A stretch of DNA of 64,000 nucleotides from positions 62,001-126,000 of the forward strand of contig NZ_RHOC01000003.1 in NCBI RefSeq assembly GCF_003946145.1, read 5' to 3'. This DNA is from Levilactobacillus huananensis (GTDB taxonomy: Bacteria; Bacillota; Bacilli; Lactobacillales; Lactobacillaceae). The notes beneath the pieces were generated by a model. It was not told the DNA's origin, ran no database searches, and was given only the letters and a program-made list of their open reading frames with translations. Every line of letters starts with the position of its first letter. The stretch's first letter is position 1. Shown one piece after another: positions 45,041 to 53,836 of the stretch. A program made the translations under genes and the position numbers.

Positions 45041-45979
45041 TCAATTTTTAGCGTCATTCTTGATTTCGTTGATTCGGTTAAAGAGAATGCCATCACGCAG
45101 TCCAGCATTGGAGAAAGTAATCTGTCGCGAGTCAAGCAACCGCATCAGCAGGGTCACAGGGATGAGACCACCCACGATGATGTCGGCCCGATCCTTGGAT
45201 AATCCAGGGACTTTCTTGCGTCCAGCAAGGTCTAAGCCAAGCAATTGAGTCAAGGTGGCATAAACATCATCAGCAGTGAGCTTGTAGCCATGAACGTCCT
45301 CAAAATTCAGGAAATTCTTGCGCCGACGGTTAATCTTAGCCAGGGTTCGATTAGCGCCACCCAAGCCGATGACGGGGAGATTCGTCGCCTCACGTAACCA
45401 CCAGACGTCATTGAAAACATTGTTGACGAAGGTCATAGCGGAAAAGAGCGAATTAGCCTTGACCACATCACTTTCCAGGTAAGCTTGCGACAAAGTCACC
45501 GACCCCAGAGGGATGGAAACGACGTGCTTCATTTGTCGATTCTGAACTAGAATCAATTCGGATGAGGCACCGCCTGTGTCGACCAACAAGCCATTTACGA
45601 CGGGAAGGGTATTGATGACCCCCAGGTAGTCGTAACGGGCTTCCTGGGCCCCAGAAATGACCGTAAATGACAGGTCAAACTGATCCTTAACCAATTTGAG
45701 AAACTGTTTCTGATTGCTGGCCTGGCGAACGGCCGCCGTGGCGACCGCCTGGATGTCGGGATTCTTGAGCTTACTGTAAATGGCCTTGAATTCACCGAGG
45801 GCGGCTAGAGTTCGTTCGATGGCGGCGGGTTGGAGCAGACGCTCTTCACCCATGTTTTCTGATAAACGAACATAACGTTTGACTTGTTCGATGGTTTTAT
45901 GGTTACCATCACCATCGATTTCGCTGATGGTCATGCGAACCGAATTCGAACCCAAGTCAATGACGACTAAGTTTTCCAT
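45041..45979 (-). CDS. ppx: Exopolyphosphatase, short form (Ppx/GppA family)
   Basis: The product has 312 residues. ASKHA-type phosphate motifs are clear: VIDLGSNSVRMTI at the start and LLVDTGGASSELILV near 130, plus IGLGGANRTLAK near 215. It lacks the C-terminal HD domain, the short exopolyphosphatase form. It removes terminal phosphate from polyphosphate. Its start shares one base with the ppk stop (TAATG), so it is translated in the same operon. It lies last in the module. Confidence 0.93.
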   Translation of the reverse strand: MENLVVIDLGSNSVRMTISEIDGDGNHKTIEQVKRYVRLSENMGEERLLQPAAIERTLAALGEFKAIYSKLKNPDIQAVATAAVRQASNQKQFLKLVKDQFDLSFTVISGAQEARYDYLGVINTLPVVNGLLVDTGGASSELILVQNRQMKHVVSIPLGSVTLSQAYLESDVVKANSLFSAMTFVNNVFNDVWWLREATNLPVIGLGGANRTLAKINRRRKNFLNFEDVHGYKLTADDVYATLTQLLGLDLAGRKKVPGLSKDRADIIVGGLIPVTLLMRLLDSRQITFSNAGLRDGILFNRINEIKNDAKN

Positions 45980-48144
45980 TACTGAGGACTCCGATCAATG
46001 GGGGATTTTGGTTGATTCTTCGGGCTGAGCATCGGTTTGAACTGCCGCGGGGCGTTCTTCGCCTGAGCTGGTCGTGCCGTTGCCGCCTGATTCCGAACGG
46101 TTGCCTGTTCCATGAAGTCCGCCTGAGCGTTGAGCGGCTCTAAGCCGCGCCGGTCAACCCGGGCGAATGTCCGGTCCGGCAACAACACTCTAGTCTTGAC
46201 GTTATCATGCCAGAGCGTTGCAAAAATGTCAAAGACCCGTTGCTTCAGATTTTCCTGCAGAATAGGGAAGAGGAGTTCGACTCGGCGGTTGAGGTTCCGC
46301 GTCATGAGGTCGGCACTAGACAGGTAGACTTGGGGGTCACCCGCGTTAGCAAAGCCATAGATTCGGCTGTGTTCCAGGTAACGACCGACGATCGAGTGAA
46401 CCTCGATGTTGTCGCTGATGTCTGGAATCCCCACGTTGAGACAACAGATCCCCCGTACGATGAGTTTGACGTGAACTCCCGCGTGGGAGGCTTCGTAAAG
46501 TTTGGCGACCATGTCGGAGTCTGACAAAGAGTTCATCTTCATTTCGATCCAAGCAGGCTGTCCGGCCTTGGCATTCGTGATCTCTTGGTCAATCTTCGTG
46601 ACGATGAAGTCACGGATACCATCAGGAGACATGTGAAGTTGATGGAAATATGGGGGTTCGGAGTAGCCGGACAACATGTTGAAAATGTTAGAGGCATCGA
46701 TTCCCATATCCGTATTGGTTGTCATCAACCCGAGGTCGGTGTAGAAGTGGGCAGTGACGTCGTTGTAGTTTCCAGTTCCCATGTGCATGTAGCGCCGAAT
46801 GCCATCGGGTTCACGACGGACAATCAGTGTGAGCTTACAGTGGGTCTTAAGCCCGATGAGGCCATAGATAACGTGACAACCCATTTTTTCCAGCTGCTGG
46901 GCCCAATGGACGTTGTTTTCTTCGTCGAAACGCGCTTTAACTTCCACCAGGACAGTCACCTGTTTGCCGTTCTGAGCCGCAGATCCCAGGTACTTTATGA
47001 TGGGCGAGTTGGCCGACACCCGGTAGAGGGTCATCTTGATGGCCAAGACCTCATCGTCATAGGCAGCTTGGCGAATCAATTCGGTAACCGCAGAGAAACT
47101 ATCGTAAGGGTGGTGAACTAAGACATCGTGTTGGCGAATCGTTTTGAAGATATCATCGTCGGCGGTGACGCCAGCCGTCTTAGCAGAACTGAAGGCCGGA
47201 TAGTTGAGATCGGCCGGTCCCTTGATCTGTTTGGTCCACTTGCTCAGGAAGGTCAGGTCAATGGGACCACTGATGTTGTAAACCGCATAGTCCTCAATCT
47301 TAATTAGGCTGGCCAGTCGTTGTTGTAGGGCGTTAGTGATGCCCGCTTCAACCTCCAATCGCACGGCACTCCCATGTTCTCGGCGTTTCAGTTGTTGCTT
47401 AACTTCCTTTAAAAGGTCCGAGGTATCTTCTTCGGCGACGTCTAAGTCCATGTCACGGATGACGCGATAGGTCGCAGATTCTTTGACTTCATAGCCCACG
47501 AAGAGATTGCCAATATAAGTTTTAATGATGTCTTCAAGGAGAATGAAGTCGTTGTCGGCACCGGGTAACCGCACGGTCCGTGGGAAAATACCAGGTACTT
47601 GGACAGTCGCAAAACGCTTGTCCTTCTTATTGCCATTCTTATAGAGTCGTAATGCCAAGTTCAGCGTGTTGTTCCCAATGAATGGAAAGGGACGCGAACT
47701 GTCGACAGCCATGGGCGTGAGAGCGGGGGACAGTTCATCATTGAAGTACTTTTCGATGAAGCGGGTCTGCTGCATCGTGAGGTCGCTGGGTTCCTTCAAA
47801 TGGATGTCGAGGTTTGCTAGCAGGGGCAGTAGCATGCGATTGAGCGTAGAGTACTGCTTGACCACTTGGTCATGGGCCTTCTGGTTGACCGCGATCAGTT
47901 GGTCCTTAACTGTTAGACCAGAGGCATCGGGCTTGGCATAATTGACCGCGGCTAGCTTGGAGAGAGAGGCCACCCGAACCATGAAGAATTCATCGACGTT
48001 ACTTTGGGTAATGCCGAGGAAACGAACGCGCTCTAAAAGAGGGTTCGCCTTGTCTCGTGCTTCTTCTAATACTCGGTCATTGAAATCCAACCAGCTTAGT
48101 TCTCGGTTGGTGTAATACTTCGGTTTGTCAAAATTAACCGTCAT
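45979..48144 (-). CDS. ppk: Polyphosphate kinase 1
   Basis: The product has 721 residues with four-domain PPK1 organisation. The N-terminal NRELSWLDFNDRVLEEA is typical, the autophosphorylated His lies in GLKTHCKLTLIV near 440, and the second His domain region holds YLSSADLMTRNLNRRVELL. It makes long polyphosphate chains from ATP reversibly. The C-terminal about 40 residues are a Pro/Ala/Gln-rich tail. It overlaps the upstream ppx-HD gene by 4 bases and the downstream ppx by 1, so expression is tightly linked. Confidence 0.97.
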   Translation of the reverse strand: MTVNFDKPKYYTNRELSWLDFNDRVLEEARDKANPLLERVRFLGITQSNVDEFFMVRVASLSKLAAVNYAKPDASGLTVKDQLIAVNQKAHDQVVKQYSTLNRMLLPLLANLDIHLKEPSDLTMQQTRFIEKYFNDELSPALTPMAVDSSRPFPFIGNNTLNLALRLYKNGNKKDKRFATVQVPGIFPRTVRLPGADNDFILLEDIIKTYIGNLFVGYEVKESATYRVIRDMDLDVAEEDTSDLLKEVKQQLKRREHGSAVRLEVEAGITNALQQRLASLIKIEDYAVYNISGPIDLTFLSKWTKQIKGPADLNYPAFSSAKTAGVTADDDIFKTIRQHDVLVHHPYDSFSAVTELIRQAAYDDEVLAIKMTLYRVSANSPIIKYLGSAAQNGKQVTVLVEVKARFDEENNVHWAQQLEKMGCHVIYGLIGLKTHCKLTLIVRREPDGIRRYMHMGTGNYNDVTAHFYTDLGLMTTNTDMGIDASNIFNMLSGYSEPPYFHQLHMSPDGIRDFIVTKIDQEITNAKAGQPAWIEMKMNSLSDSDMVAKLYEASHAGVHVKLIVRGICCLNVGIPDISDNIEVHSIVGRYLEHSRIYGFANAGDPQVYLSSADLMTRNLNRRVELLFPILQENLKQRVFDIFATLWHDNVKTRVLLPDRTFARVDRRGLEPLNAQADFMEQATVRNQAATARPAQAKNAPRQFKPMLSPKNQPKSPIDRSPQ

Positions 48145-49673
48145 TTGTGAGACCTCCTCTGCTTAAGCACGGGCTTTAATCCGAAAACGTCCGTAAAAAA
48201 TTGCGCTTTGTAGTTGAATGCCCAGTGAATCAATGATAGCTCATCGTCACTAAAGGCCGTGATGATGACCTTGCTTGGTCGAACGGAAACGGAGATGCGG
48301 CTGATGGTTTGCTGGTGGGCGTCGTCTAAGGCGTCTGCCAAGCGCAAGATAGCGGCCAGCTTGGCCACAATCACTCGTTTTTCGGGCGTGAGTTGCTGGA
48401 AGTGTGCCAAGTCTTCAGCGGGGGTTCGTGTGCTGTGATAGCGTGATACAGCCGCAATGATCTGGGTTTCTTCCGCCGAAAGTCCTAAAATTTCTGATTG
48501 TTTGAGAACATAGTCGGAGTGTAAATAGTGTTCGTGGGTGTCAATGAAACCGCCAATATCGTGAACGATAGCTGCAACTTGGAGTAACAAGCGGTCACGG
48601 TTGGTCAGATGGTGCAGCGACTTCAGTTGGTCGAACAGGTGAAGTGAGAAGTGAGTGACCAATGCCATGTGATGTGGTTCGACTCGGTAACGATGTGCCA
48701 GGTCGGTGGCTGCGGCAATGATTTGTTCTTCGAAATGTTCGTTAGGGTGGTAGCCTGCGGCAATCTGTTCGTTGGTGGTGAGGCCATCGAGCACGTTGAG
48801 GTTGACCAGATGTAAGGCATCCGCGTGAACGACCGTCAGAAGTTTTTGAATTAACAGCACTTCTGGGAGAACGAGTTCCACGTTTTCTTCGGTCAGGTGG
48901 AGTTCTTCCATCAAGAATTGATTAGACGCATCCATGACCTGATGGGTAAAGGTCGCAAATTGTTTCCGGGTCAGAGTCCGACTAGTTTCACCGGTTGGGA
49001 TGAAATAGTTATTGAGGGGAGCCGCGCCAACCAAGATGACCTGATTGGTCGTGGTCCGTAAGGCTTTGGGAAGAAAACGGTAGAAATCGTCGACCTTACT
49101 ATTGATGTAGTCATCGAGGACGTCGACTGGATTCGGGGCCGTGGCCCGGAGATTCTGGAGCACCTCTTTGATTCGGATGGGGCCGAGCTTCATGTTATGC
49201 GACGCGATCAGCTGGCTATTCGCGAAGAAGGAGAAGGTCGTGCTCCCAGAGTTGAGCCCAATAATGGCAGCACTCTTGGTCACAAGCTGTGGGTAAGGCT
49301 TGAACTTGAGGGCGATCGCTTCATTGCGGACGAACGACTCTTGAGCCAGTGATAGCCATTTGATGCTGAGACCTGTGCGACTGAGGATTTGGTCGCGAAT
49401 GAACTCAGCGTTGGGTGCTGCGGAGAGGGCCTGTGATCCCCAGAGTTGATAGTTGGTGATCCCATAATCCTTGATGATCTGCAGAAATCCGCGGAGGGCT
49501 TCCGTAGCCTCGGCGACGTTCTCAAAATTGATTGCTTCATGGTTATAAATATTTTCCCCAATGGCGACGGTGGAGCGGACGCGTTCGGTCTGCGTCCCCG
49601 TCTTTAAGTTAACAATTGATAGCTCGATACTGGAGACGTTCACCAGCATGGCACCAAAATAGTTATCAGCCAT
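48141..49673 (-). CDS. Ppx/GppA-family phosphatase with C-terminal HD domain
   Basis: The product has 510 residues. The N-terminal half is ASKHA-like (GAMLVNVSSIELSIVNL and AAIIGLNSGSTTFSFFA); the usual DxGSN-type motif is altered to NVSS, and TGGAS-type residues to NSGST. The C-terminal half (about 310-510) has an HD domain with AAIVHDIGGFIDTHEH and LRLADALDDAH. It is the long exopolyphosphatase form, possibly acting also on (p)ppGpp. It begins the polyphosphate module, 21 bases after licD. The altered phosphate motifs raise the chance of a regulatory role. Confidence 0.85.
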   Translation of the reverse strand: MADNYFGAMLVNVSSIELSIVNLKTGTQTERVRSTVAIGENIYNHEAINFENVAEATEALRGFLQIIKDYGITNYQLWGSQALSAAPNAEFIRDQILSRTGLSIKWLSLAQESFVRNEAIALKFKPYPQLVTKSAAIIGLNSGSTTFSFFANSQLIASHNMKLGPIRIKEVLQNLRATAPNPVDVLDDYINSKVDDFYRFLPKALRTTTNQVILVGAAPLNNYFIPTGETSRTLTRKQFATFTHQVMDASNQFLMEELHLTEENVELVLPEVLLIQKLLTVVHADALHLVNLNVLDGLTTNEQIAAGYHPNEHFEEQIIAAATDLAHRYRVEPHHMALVTHFSLHLFDQLKSLHHLTNRDRLLLQVAAIVHDIGGFIDTHEHYLHSDYVLKQSEILGLSAEETQIIAAVSRYHSTRTPAEDLAHFQQLTPEKRVIVAKLAAILRLADALDDAHQQTISRISVSVRPSKVIITAFSDDELSLIHWAFNYKAQFFTDVFGLKPVLKQRRSHK

Positions 49674-49694
49674 AAACCATCACCCTTTTCTAAT

Positions 49695-50516
49695 TTAGTC
49701 GGTAAAGACTTGGTTATCCATGATCACTTTTTCCAGATGTTTTTCCGTCCGCTGATTGGCTGGCGGTAAGGTCATATAGTCCCCATACATACGTGTCAAA
49801 ATGCTAGCATAATTTGCCGGAACCTGAACAGTCAACTGCTCAAAGGGAAGGGGGGTTAAGTCGGTTAGTTCCGCAACAGTAAAGGTTTCCTTAGCGTAGG
49901 CGTACTGCGAGGCCAGATTCTTAACCCGTGGTAACGTGGTGTTAGATTCATACTGGGTCATAACGGCTTGACGTTCGGCCTTCAGGGACCGGGCATCCGC
50001 CAACTGGTCGGAATTGAGCCCCGATTGGAACTTCCGCAACGGGGTATCCACTAGGTGGTAACGAAGCTGAAACAGCAGTCGCGTATTTAACAGTTGGAAT
50101 TTAGCCATTTGTTCGCGTTGTTGGTTGGGATCATCTGAAATACGGTCTAAGGGAAAGATGTCAATGAAGATGCCCTTGCGCGCACTGTTCACATTATTCT
50201 TTTCTTCAATGTAAGTGTTTCGGTCTAACAGCTTGGCATAGCTGAGACCGTAGTTTTCGTCGCTAGCAGGCGTTTGAAGAAAATAATGGGTATCTGCTAG
50301 GAGAGCCGGTGCGGCAGCCAGGAGGCGGTCGTAGTCGGCTCTGAGCATGCCGACGTCAACGTCGTCGTCCCAAGGAATGAAACCTTGGTGGCGAACGGTT
50401 CCCAAGAGCGATCCCCCCATCATGAAGTAGGGAAGGTCTAGCTGCTCACACAGATGAATGAACTGGGAAAGATTACCCAGCTCGATTTGATGAATACGTT
50501 CAATAAGTTCGGTCAT
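49695..50516 (-). CDS. LicD-family phosphotransferase
   Basis: The product has 273 residues behind GAAAGGATCC. The LicD signature is MMGGSLLGTVRHQGFIPWDD and then DVDVGMLRADYDRLL (about 31-65), a nucleotidyltransferase-like site with an Asp-rich loop. Family members transfer phosphocholine or related phospho-groups onto teichoic acids or glycans. No choline uptake or activation genes (licA-C) are nearby, so the group transferred is unknown. It lies between a lipoprotein gene and the polyphosphate genes on the same strand with gaps of only 25 and 21 bases. Confidence 0.9.
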   Translation of the reverse strand: MTELIERIHQIELGNLSQFIHLCEQLDLPYFMMGGSLLGTVRHQGFIPWDDDVDVGMLRADYDRLLAAAPALLADTHYFLQTPASDENYGLSYAKLLDRNTYIEEKNNVNSARKGIFIDIFPLDRISDDPNQQREQMAKFQLLNTRLLFQLRYHLVDTPLRKFQSGLNSDQLADARSLKAERQAVMTQYESNTTLPRVKNLASQYAYAKETFTVAELTDLTPLPFEQLTVQVPANYASILTRMYGDYMTLPPANQRTEKHLEKVIMDNQVFTD

Positions 50517-50541
50517 AGTTGGATCCTTTCGACATCAGATT

Positions 50542-51105
50542 TTAAGACATGGGGTAGCGACTCTGATGAACGGTGTGGCCGTTGCTATCCTTGAAGGCTA
50601 CGGTAATGGAATCTTGATTCTTAGGCTCAAAAGTTGCCAGCCCCGTGACGGACTTTCCCGAATCCAACGGCATTACAGTACGATTTAAGCGGTTATTATC
50701 CTGGGTTTGATCAGTCGTGAAAGCCAGATTACCGGTTGATAGTGAACGACCATCTTGGGTGGCACTGACCGCAGATTCCCAGAGATCGCTGGGCACAATC
50801 GACTTACCTTGCTGGTTGGTTACGGTATAATAGAAAACGAACAACTGGCGATTAGCTGTCGAACTGGCCGTAACCTGTTGACCAGTGATCTTGAAGGTCA
50901 CGTGTTGCGTGGTAAAAGCTTGATTCTTGAAGGTTGCCGTAATCGGCTTGCTAGATGAGGTCGAAGCTTGTTTAGCACGAGTGGCAACTTTTTTGCTGCT
51001 CTGAGTTTGACTGGATTTTTGGTGAGTGGTGTTGGTTGTTTGTCCGCAACCAACTAGGAGCGTTAAGGTCCCTAGAGCCAGAACACATGTCATAAAATGT
51101 TTCAT
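50542..51105 (-). CDS. DUF5067-type lipoprotein
   Basis: The product has 187 residues behind AAAGGGGGAGC. It has a lipoprotein signal with lipobox LLVGC (Cys near 20), a Ser/Gln/Thr/Lys-rich linker, and an Ig-like domain (about 55-187) with FVFYYTVTNQQGKSIVPSD, resembling DUF4352/DUF5067. It would be anchored to the outer face of the membrane. Function unknown. As first gene of the minus-strand series it probably shares a transcript with licD and the polyphosphate genes. Confidence 0.8.
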   Translation of the reverse strand: MKHFMTCVLALGTLTLLVGCGQTTNTTHQKSSQTQSSKKVATRAKQASTSSSKPITATFKNQAFTTQHVTFKITGQQVTASSTANRQLFVFYYTVTNQQGKSIVPSDLWESAVSATQDGRSLSTGNLAFTTDQTQDNNRLNRTVMPLDSGKSVTGLATFEPKNQDSITVAFKDSNGHTVHQSRYPMS

Positions 51106-51247
51106 ATTATAGCTCCCCCTTTGTGTTCAACTCTAGTTTAGCATAGGTTGGCCCTAGCCAAGGCCGTAACGGGCGGAAAAAGCTGGTATTTGTCAGTCGT
51201 AAATGCTAATATAAAAATCGTATTTTGAGAATTGTAGGTGGGTAATC

Positions 51248-51691
51248 ATGGCTGAACAGGAAGAGTCCTTGTTGGACGCCTTCATTGATGTTTACATGAA
51301 TTCAATCAAGTACTTAGGTGAGTTCGTATCTGAGCCCGCAAAGGAGTTTCACTTGTCCTTTGAACAGTACCTCATTTTGCGTGACATCACGCAAAACACC
51401 AACGTCACGTTAATGGATATTGCGAGCAAACGGCAAGTAACGCGTAGCGCGATTTCTCGGCAGATTAAGGTGTTGTTAAAGCAGGGGTACTTGCAACAAC
51501 GACCGGACGAGAATGATCGACGACGTCTGTACCTTTTGGCGACCCCAGCTGGCACCCGTGCCGAACGGGTGATTCGCCAGCGGATCAACAGCCGGTTTCA
51601 AGGCTGGATCGATCTGTATGGGGACGATCGAGTCCACGAGGTACTGGATTTCATTCGTGAATTCAGTCAGGTTACCCGCATGAAAAAGTAG
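51248..51691 (+). CDS. MarR-family transcriptional regulator
   Basis: The product has 147 residues. A winged helix-turn-helix covers about 30-110: FEQYLILRDITQNTNVTLMD, SKRQVTRSAISRQIKVLLKQ as the recognition helix, and the wing RPDENDRRRLYLLA. No cysteine switch is obvious. It is divergent from the lipoprotein operon across about 140 bases and followed by a 58-residue gene. The target genes are not evident; either neighbour could be controlled. Confidence 0.93.
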   Translation: MAEQEESLLDAFIDVYMNSIKYLGEFVSEPAKEFHLSFEQYLILRDITQNTNVTLMDIASKRQVTRSAISRQIKVLLKQGYLQQRPDENDRRRLYLLATPAGTRAERVIRQRINSRFQGWIDLYGDDRVHEVLDFIREFSQVTRMKK

Positions 51692-51751
51692 CGGTAAGAC
51701 GGCTATAGAGAACCAGTGGACTAGCACTGGGTAAGAAGGAGATTGAAGTCA

Positions 51752-51928
51752 ATGAGCAAAAAGCGCATGAGTGATGAAGAGGCAAAGCGCTGGCGCAAGA
51801 TTGTCTTCATGGACGATGGCCACGATGACAAGCGGTCGGCACGGCAGAATCGGTCGTTTGTCTACAGCGAACCGAACGCCCGTAACTCGTGGTGGAACCG
51901 CGTCAAACAACGCTTTTCACGGCACTAG
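51752..51928 (+). CDS. Small basic protein, 58 residues
   Basis: ATG 51752 follows AAGGAGATTG. The product is hydrophilic and basic (KKRMSDEEAKRWRKIVFMDD, ending WWNRVKQRFSRH). It has no known domain. It lies 60 bases after the marR gene and is followed by a strong terminator, so it is probably co-transcribed with marR. Confidence 0.7.
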   Translation: MSKKRMSDEEAKRWRKIVFMDDGHDDKRSARQNRSFVYSEPNARNSWWNRVKQRFSRH

Positions 51929-51937
51929 GTTAAGGAC

Positions 51938-51986
51938 AAATGGACCACACAAACTGACGGATTGTCAGGGCGTGTGGTCCATTTTT
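51938..51986. terminator. Bidirectional terminator before the OsmC gene
   Basis: AAATGGACCACAC pairs with GTGTGGTCCATTT; T's follow on the plus side and A's precede on the left. Confidence 0.85.
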
Positions 51987-52005
51987 AGGTTGAACCATGG
52001 CGGTG

Positions 52006-52455
52006 TTAAACCGTGGATGTCGTGAAGTCGATGTGATCGACCAATACAATTTGAACGTTGGCATTTCCAGACAGTAACTTGGCGACAGGGCAGCGGCGCT
52101 CGGCGAGGTCTACCATTTGTTGTGCAGTCGATACTTCAACGCCGGGGATGATGACTTGTGCCGTTACGTAGAACTGAAAGCCACGATAATCACGGGCAAA
52201 TTCGACACGAGTGTGAACCTGTGAGGTGTGAGGCAAGCCATCACGTTTTTCGATGGCCGCCAGAGTGGCGTTTAGACACGTACTGAGTGCCAAACCTAGA
52301 AGTTGTTCGGGATTGGTCCCGGGTTGGTCGTTGAGGGGATCACTGGTTAAGACATCTAAGCCACCGTCAGCAATGTAGGCGTGGCCCTCTAAGCCATCAT
52401 CATTAGCTGCAATAGTCTGGTAGAGAGATGGGAACTTTTGACGTCCAGTTGACAT
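52006..52455 (-). CDS. OsmC/Ohr-family peroxiredoxin
   Basis: The product has 149 residues from ATG 52455 behind AAAGGAGG; a longer frame is not needed. The two catalytic cysteines of the family are present, in LALSTCLNATL and ERRCPVAKLL, with the resolving pair layout of Ohr/OsmC enzymes. These reduce organic hydroperoxides with lipoyl or thiol donors. It is a single gene, convergent with the marR operon. Confidence 0.92.
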   Translation of the reverse strand: MSTGRQKFPSLYQTIAANDDGLEGHAYIADGGLDVLTSDPLNDQPGTNPEQLLGLALSTCLNATLAAIEKRDGLPHTSQVHTRVEFARDYRGFQFYVTAQVIIPGVEVSTAQQMVDLAERRCPVAKLLSGNANVQIVLVDHIDFTTSTV

Positions 52456-52829
52456 GCGTGCAACCTCCTTTGAATTTACCCTAAGGTTACCCTGTTTAGC
52501 GGGGAAAGACAATCGATATGCAGCATCGTTCGGCGACCTAAACCACTGACCGTTGATAGATTAAATCATTGCGGCAATCCGTGACTTGCCCGGTTGTCAA
52601 ACGGTTGCACGTATTACCTAGACCAATTACAAATTTTCTTATTATTTGGCCTGATTGCCGTCAACTCGTAACGCCCCTAAAACGTCTAGGTAACAGCGCA
52701 AGAGGCTGAAAAAAACGATTGTAAATTTTTTGTATCGAATTTAAAATAAGCCTAGACCGCTTCGGATCAAATGTATATAATGTATTTAACGGTAACAGAA
52801 CACTGGCGAATTCTTTTGGGGGGAGCCAT
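52456..52829. other. 374-base intergenic region
   Basis: No gene is seen. It holds the minus-strand promoter region of the osmC-like gene (TTGTCT and TAACCT at 17 bp spacing) and, near the right end, a TATAAT at 52785-52790 for the next small gene. Confidence 0.55.
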
Positions 52830-53009
52830 ATGTTAACGGAAGACTTATTGACTGAACGTAAGAAGTTTCAAATGGTGTCGCGCCGGGCTCAAGAGCATGG
52901 TGCACAGGTCATTGAACGTGACCTAATGCGTCAGTTTACGGCGACAATTGCACAACAAGAGGCAATTGTGGCAGCGGCTCGTCGGCGGGAAGCCTCGCCG
53001 GTTGGTTAG
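52830..53009 (+). CDS. Small helical protein, 59 residues
   Basis: ATG 52830 follows TTTTGGGGGGAG. The 59-residue product is charged and strongly helical (MLTEDLLTERKKFQMVSRRA, then AQQEAIVAAARRRE), with a heptad-like pattern. There is no known domain. The TATAAT 40 bases upstream and the good ribosome site support it. Confidence 0.65.
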   Translation: MLTEDLLTERKKFQMVSRRAQEHGAQVIERDLMRQFTATIAQQEAIVAAARRREASPVG

Positions 53010-53101
53010 GTCACTTAGATTAGTCACTGAGTTTCGGGTAAAACTCGTTATTGAGCGTCATGCTCCATGTTAGGCTATGCTTAACTTAAGGGGGCTAAGC
53101 T

Positions 53102-53218
53102 ATGAAACATCCAGTGGTGTATTATCTTTATTACGCAGGTGGCACACTTTTTGTGGGGGCAATGGGTGTTGTCATTTATCACATGTTGAAATTATGGTTT
53201 GCTATGAGTCATATGTAA
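53102..53218 (+). CDS. Single-helix membrane peptide, 38 residues
   Basis: ATG 53102 follows AAGGGGGCTAAG. The peptide starts MKHPVVYYLYYAGGTLFVGA and continues with a hydrophobic span to a Met/His end, so it should cross the membrane once. A strong terminator follows 9 bases later. A separate small RNA is transcribed toward it from the opposite strand (53273-53409). A type I toxin or a small membrane-protein partner are both possible. Confidence 0.65.
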   Translation: MKHPVVYYLYYAGGTLFVGAMGVVIYHMLKLWFAMSHM

Positions 53219-53226
53219 GTTAGCTA

Positions 53227-53263
53227 AAAAACGGTCGGGATGTTACCCTGACCGTTTTTTAGT
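53227..53263 (+). terminator. Terminator after the 38-residue peptide gene
   Basis: AAAAACGGTC-GGG pairs with CCT-GACCGTTTTT, followed by T's. Confidence 0.9.
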
Positions 53264-53272
53264 TGTTGACAT

Positions 53273-53409
53273 AAAAAAAGCTAGTTACGAATGAACGCAA
53301 CCAGCAGAATAGAAGTATGTGTACGGCTTAAACGGTGTTAATAATGGCTAAATGTCAATTAACTCCTCCAACGATTGAAATGCCGTGGCAGGTCTTAACC
53401 TGAATATGT
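53273..53409 (-). ncRNA. Candidate small RNA, about 137 nt, minus strand
   Basis: A promoter with TTTACA, 17 bp and TATAAT on the minus strand starts near 53409. The RNA ends at a hairpin GCTGGTTGCG/CGTAACTAGC (two G-U pairs) followed by seven T's at 53273-53279. It has a 5' hairpin CAGGT/ACCTG and an exposed GGAGGAG near its middle, followed by a possible 6-codon frame from a TTG. It is convergent with the 38-residue membrane peptide gene, with the two transcript ends only about 10 bases apart. Confidence 0.6.
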
Positions 53410-53415
53410 ACCAGC

Positions 53416-53444
53416 ATTATAACCTATGTTTTCGCGACTGTAAA
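53416..53444 (-). promoter_or_regulatory. Promoter of the minus-strand small RNA
   Basis: -35 TTTACA and -10 TATAAT are separated by 17 bp on the minus strand, with no protein gene downstream before a terminator. Confidence 0.75.
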
Positions 53445-53464
53445 CACTTACCTTAAAGGTTTAG

Positions 53465-53836
53465 TTAAATTAACAAGGTTAGTAAAACGAGTAACGTGAC
53501 GAGGGATGGCATTCCTTGAAGCCAGAAAATTTCTTTTTTTACGGTCAAGCTACCGAAGAGAGCTACGACGACGATAAAGATTAGAAAAATCGCGGTTGTG
53601 ATGAGTTGCGAGCGGCCATTGAGAACCCACTGGCTGATCAATAGGCTCACGCCAACCATCCCGTTATAGATACCCTGATTAGCCAAGGCCTTTTGTGCTG
53701 GAACCTGGCGGACGAATTCGAGTGGCATCCCAAAGGTTTTAGATTGTGTCTCTGGGCGTCCCCACATTTCCAGACCCATAATAGCCAGATGTTCGAGTGC
53801 AACGATGTAGATTAGAAAAGTGAGTATGATATCCAT
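53465..53836 (-). CDS. DUF1304 membrane protein
   Basis: The product has 123 residues behind AAGAAGGAA. It has four hydrophobic segments. ALEHLAIMGLEMWG near 14 and NQGIYNGMVGVSLLIS near 54 are the DUF1304 signature. The family has no proven function. It is a single gene; its start region faces the AP2-domain gene. Confidence 0.9.
   Translation of the reverse strand: MDIILTFLIYIVALEHLAIMGLEMWGRPETQSKTFGMPLEFVRQVPAQKALANQGIYNGMVGVSLLISQWVLNGRSQLITTAIFLIFIVVVALFGSLTVKKEIFWLQGMPSLVTLLVLLTLLI

Noticed and set aside
46585-47121. 178-codon plus-strand frame inside ppk
   Set aside because: It lies wholly antisense to a well-supported ppk gene and has no recognisable domain or ribosome site.
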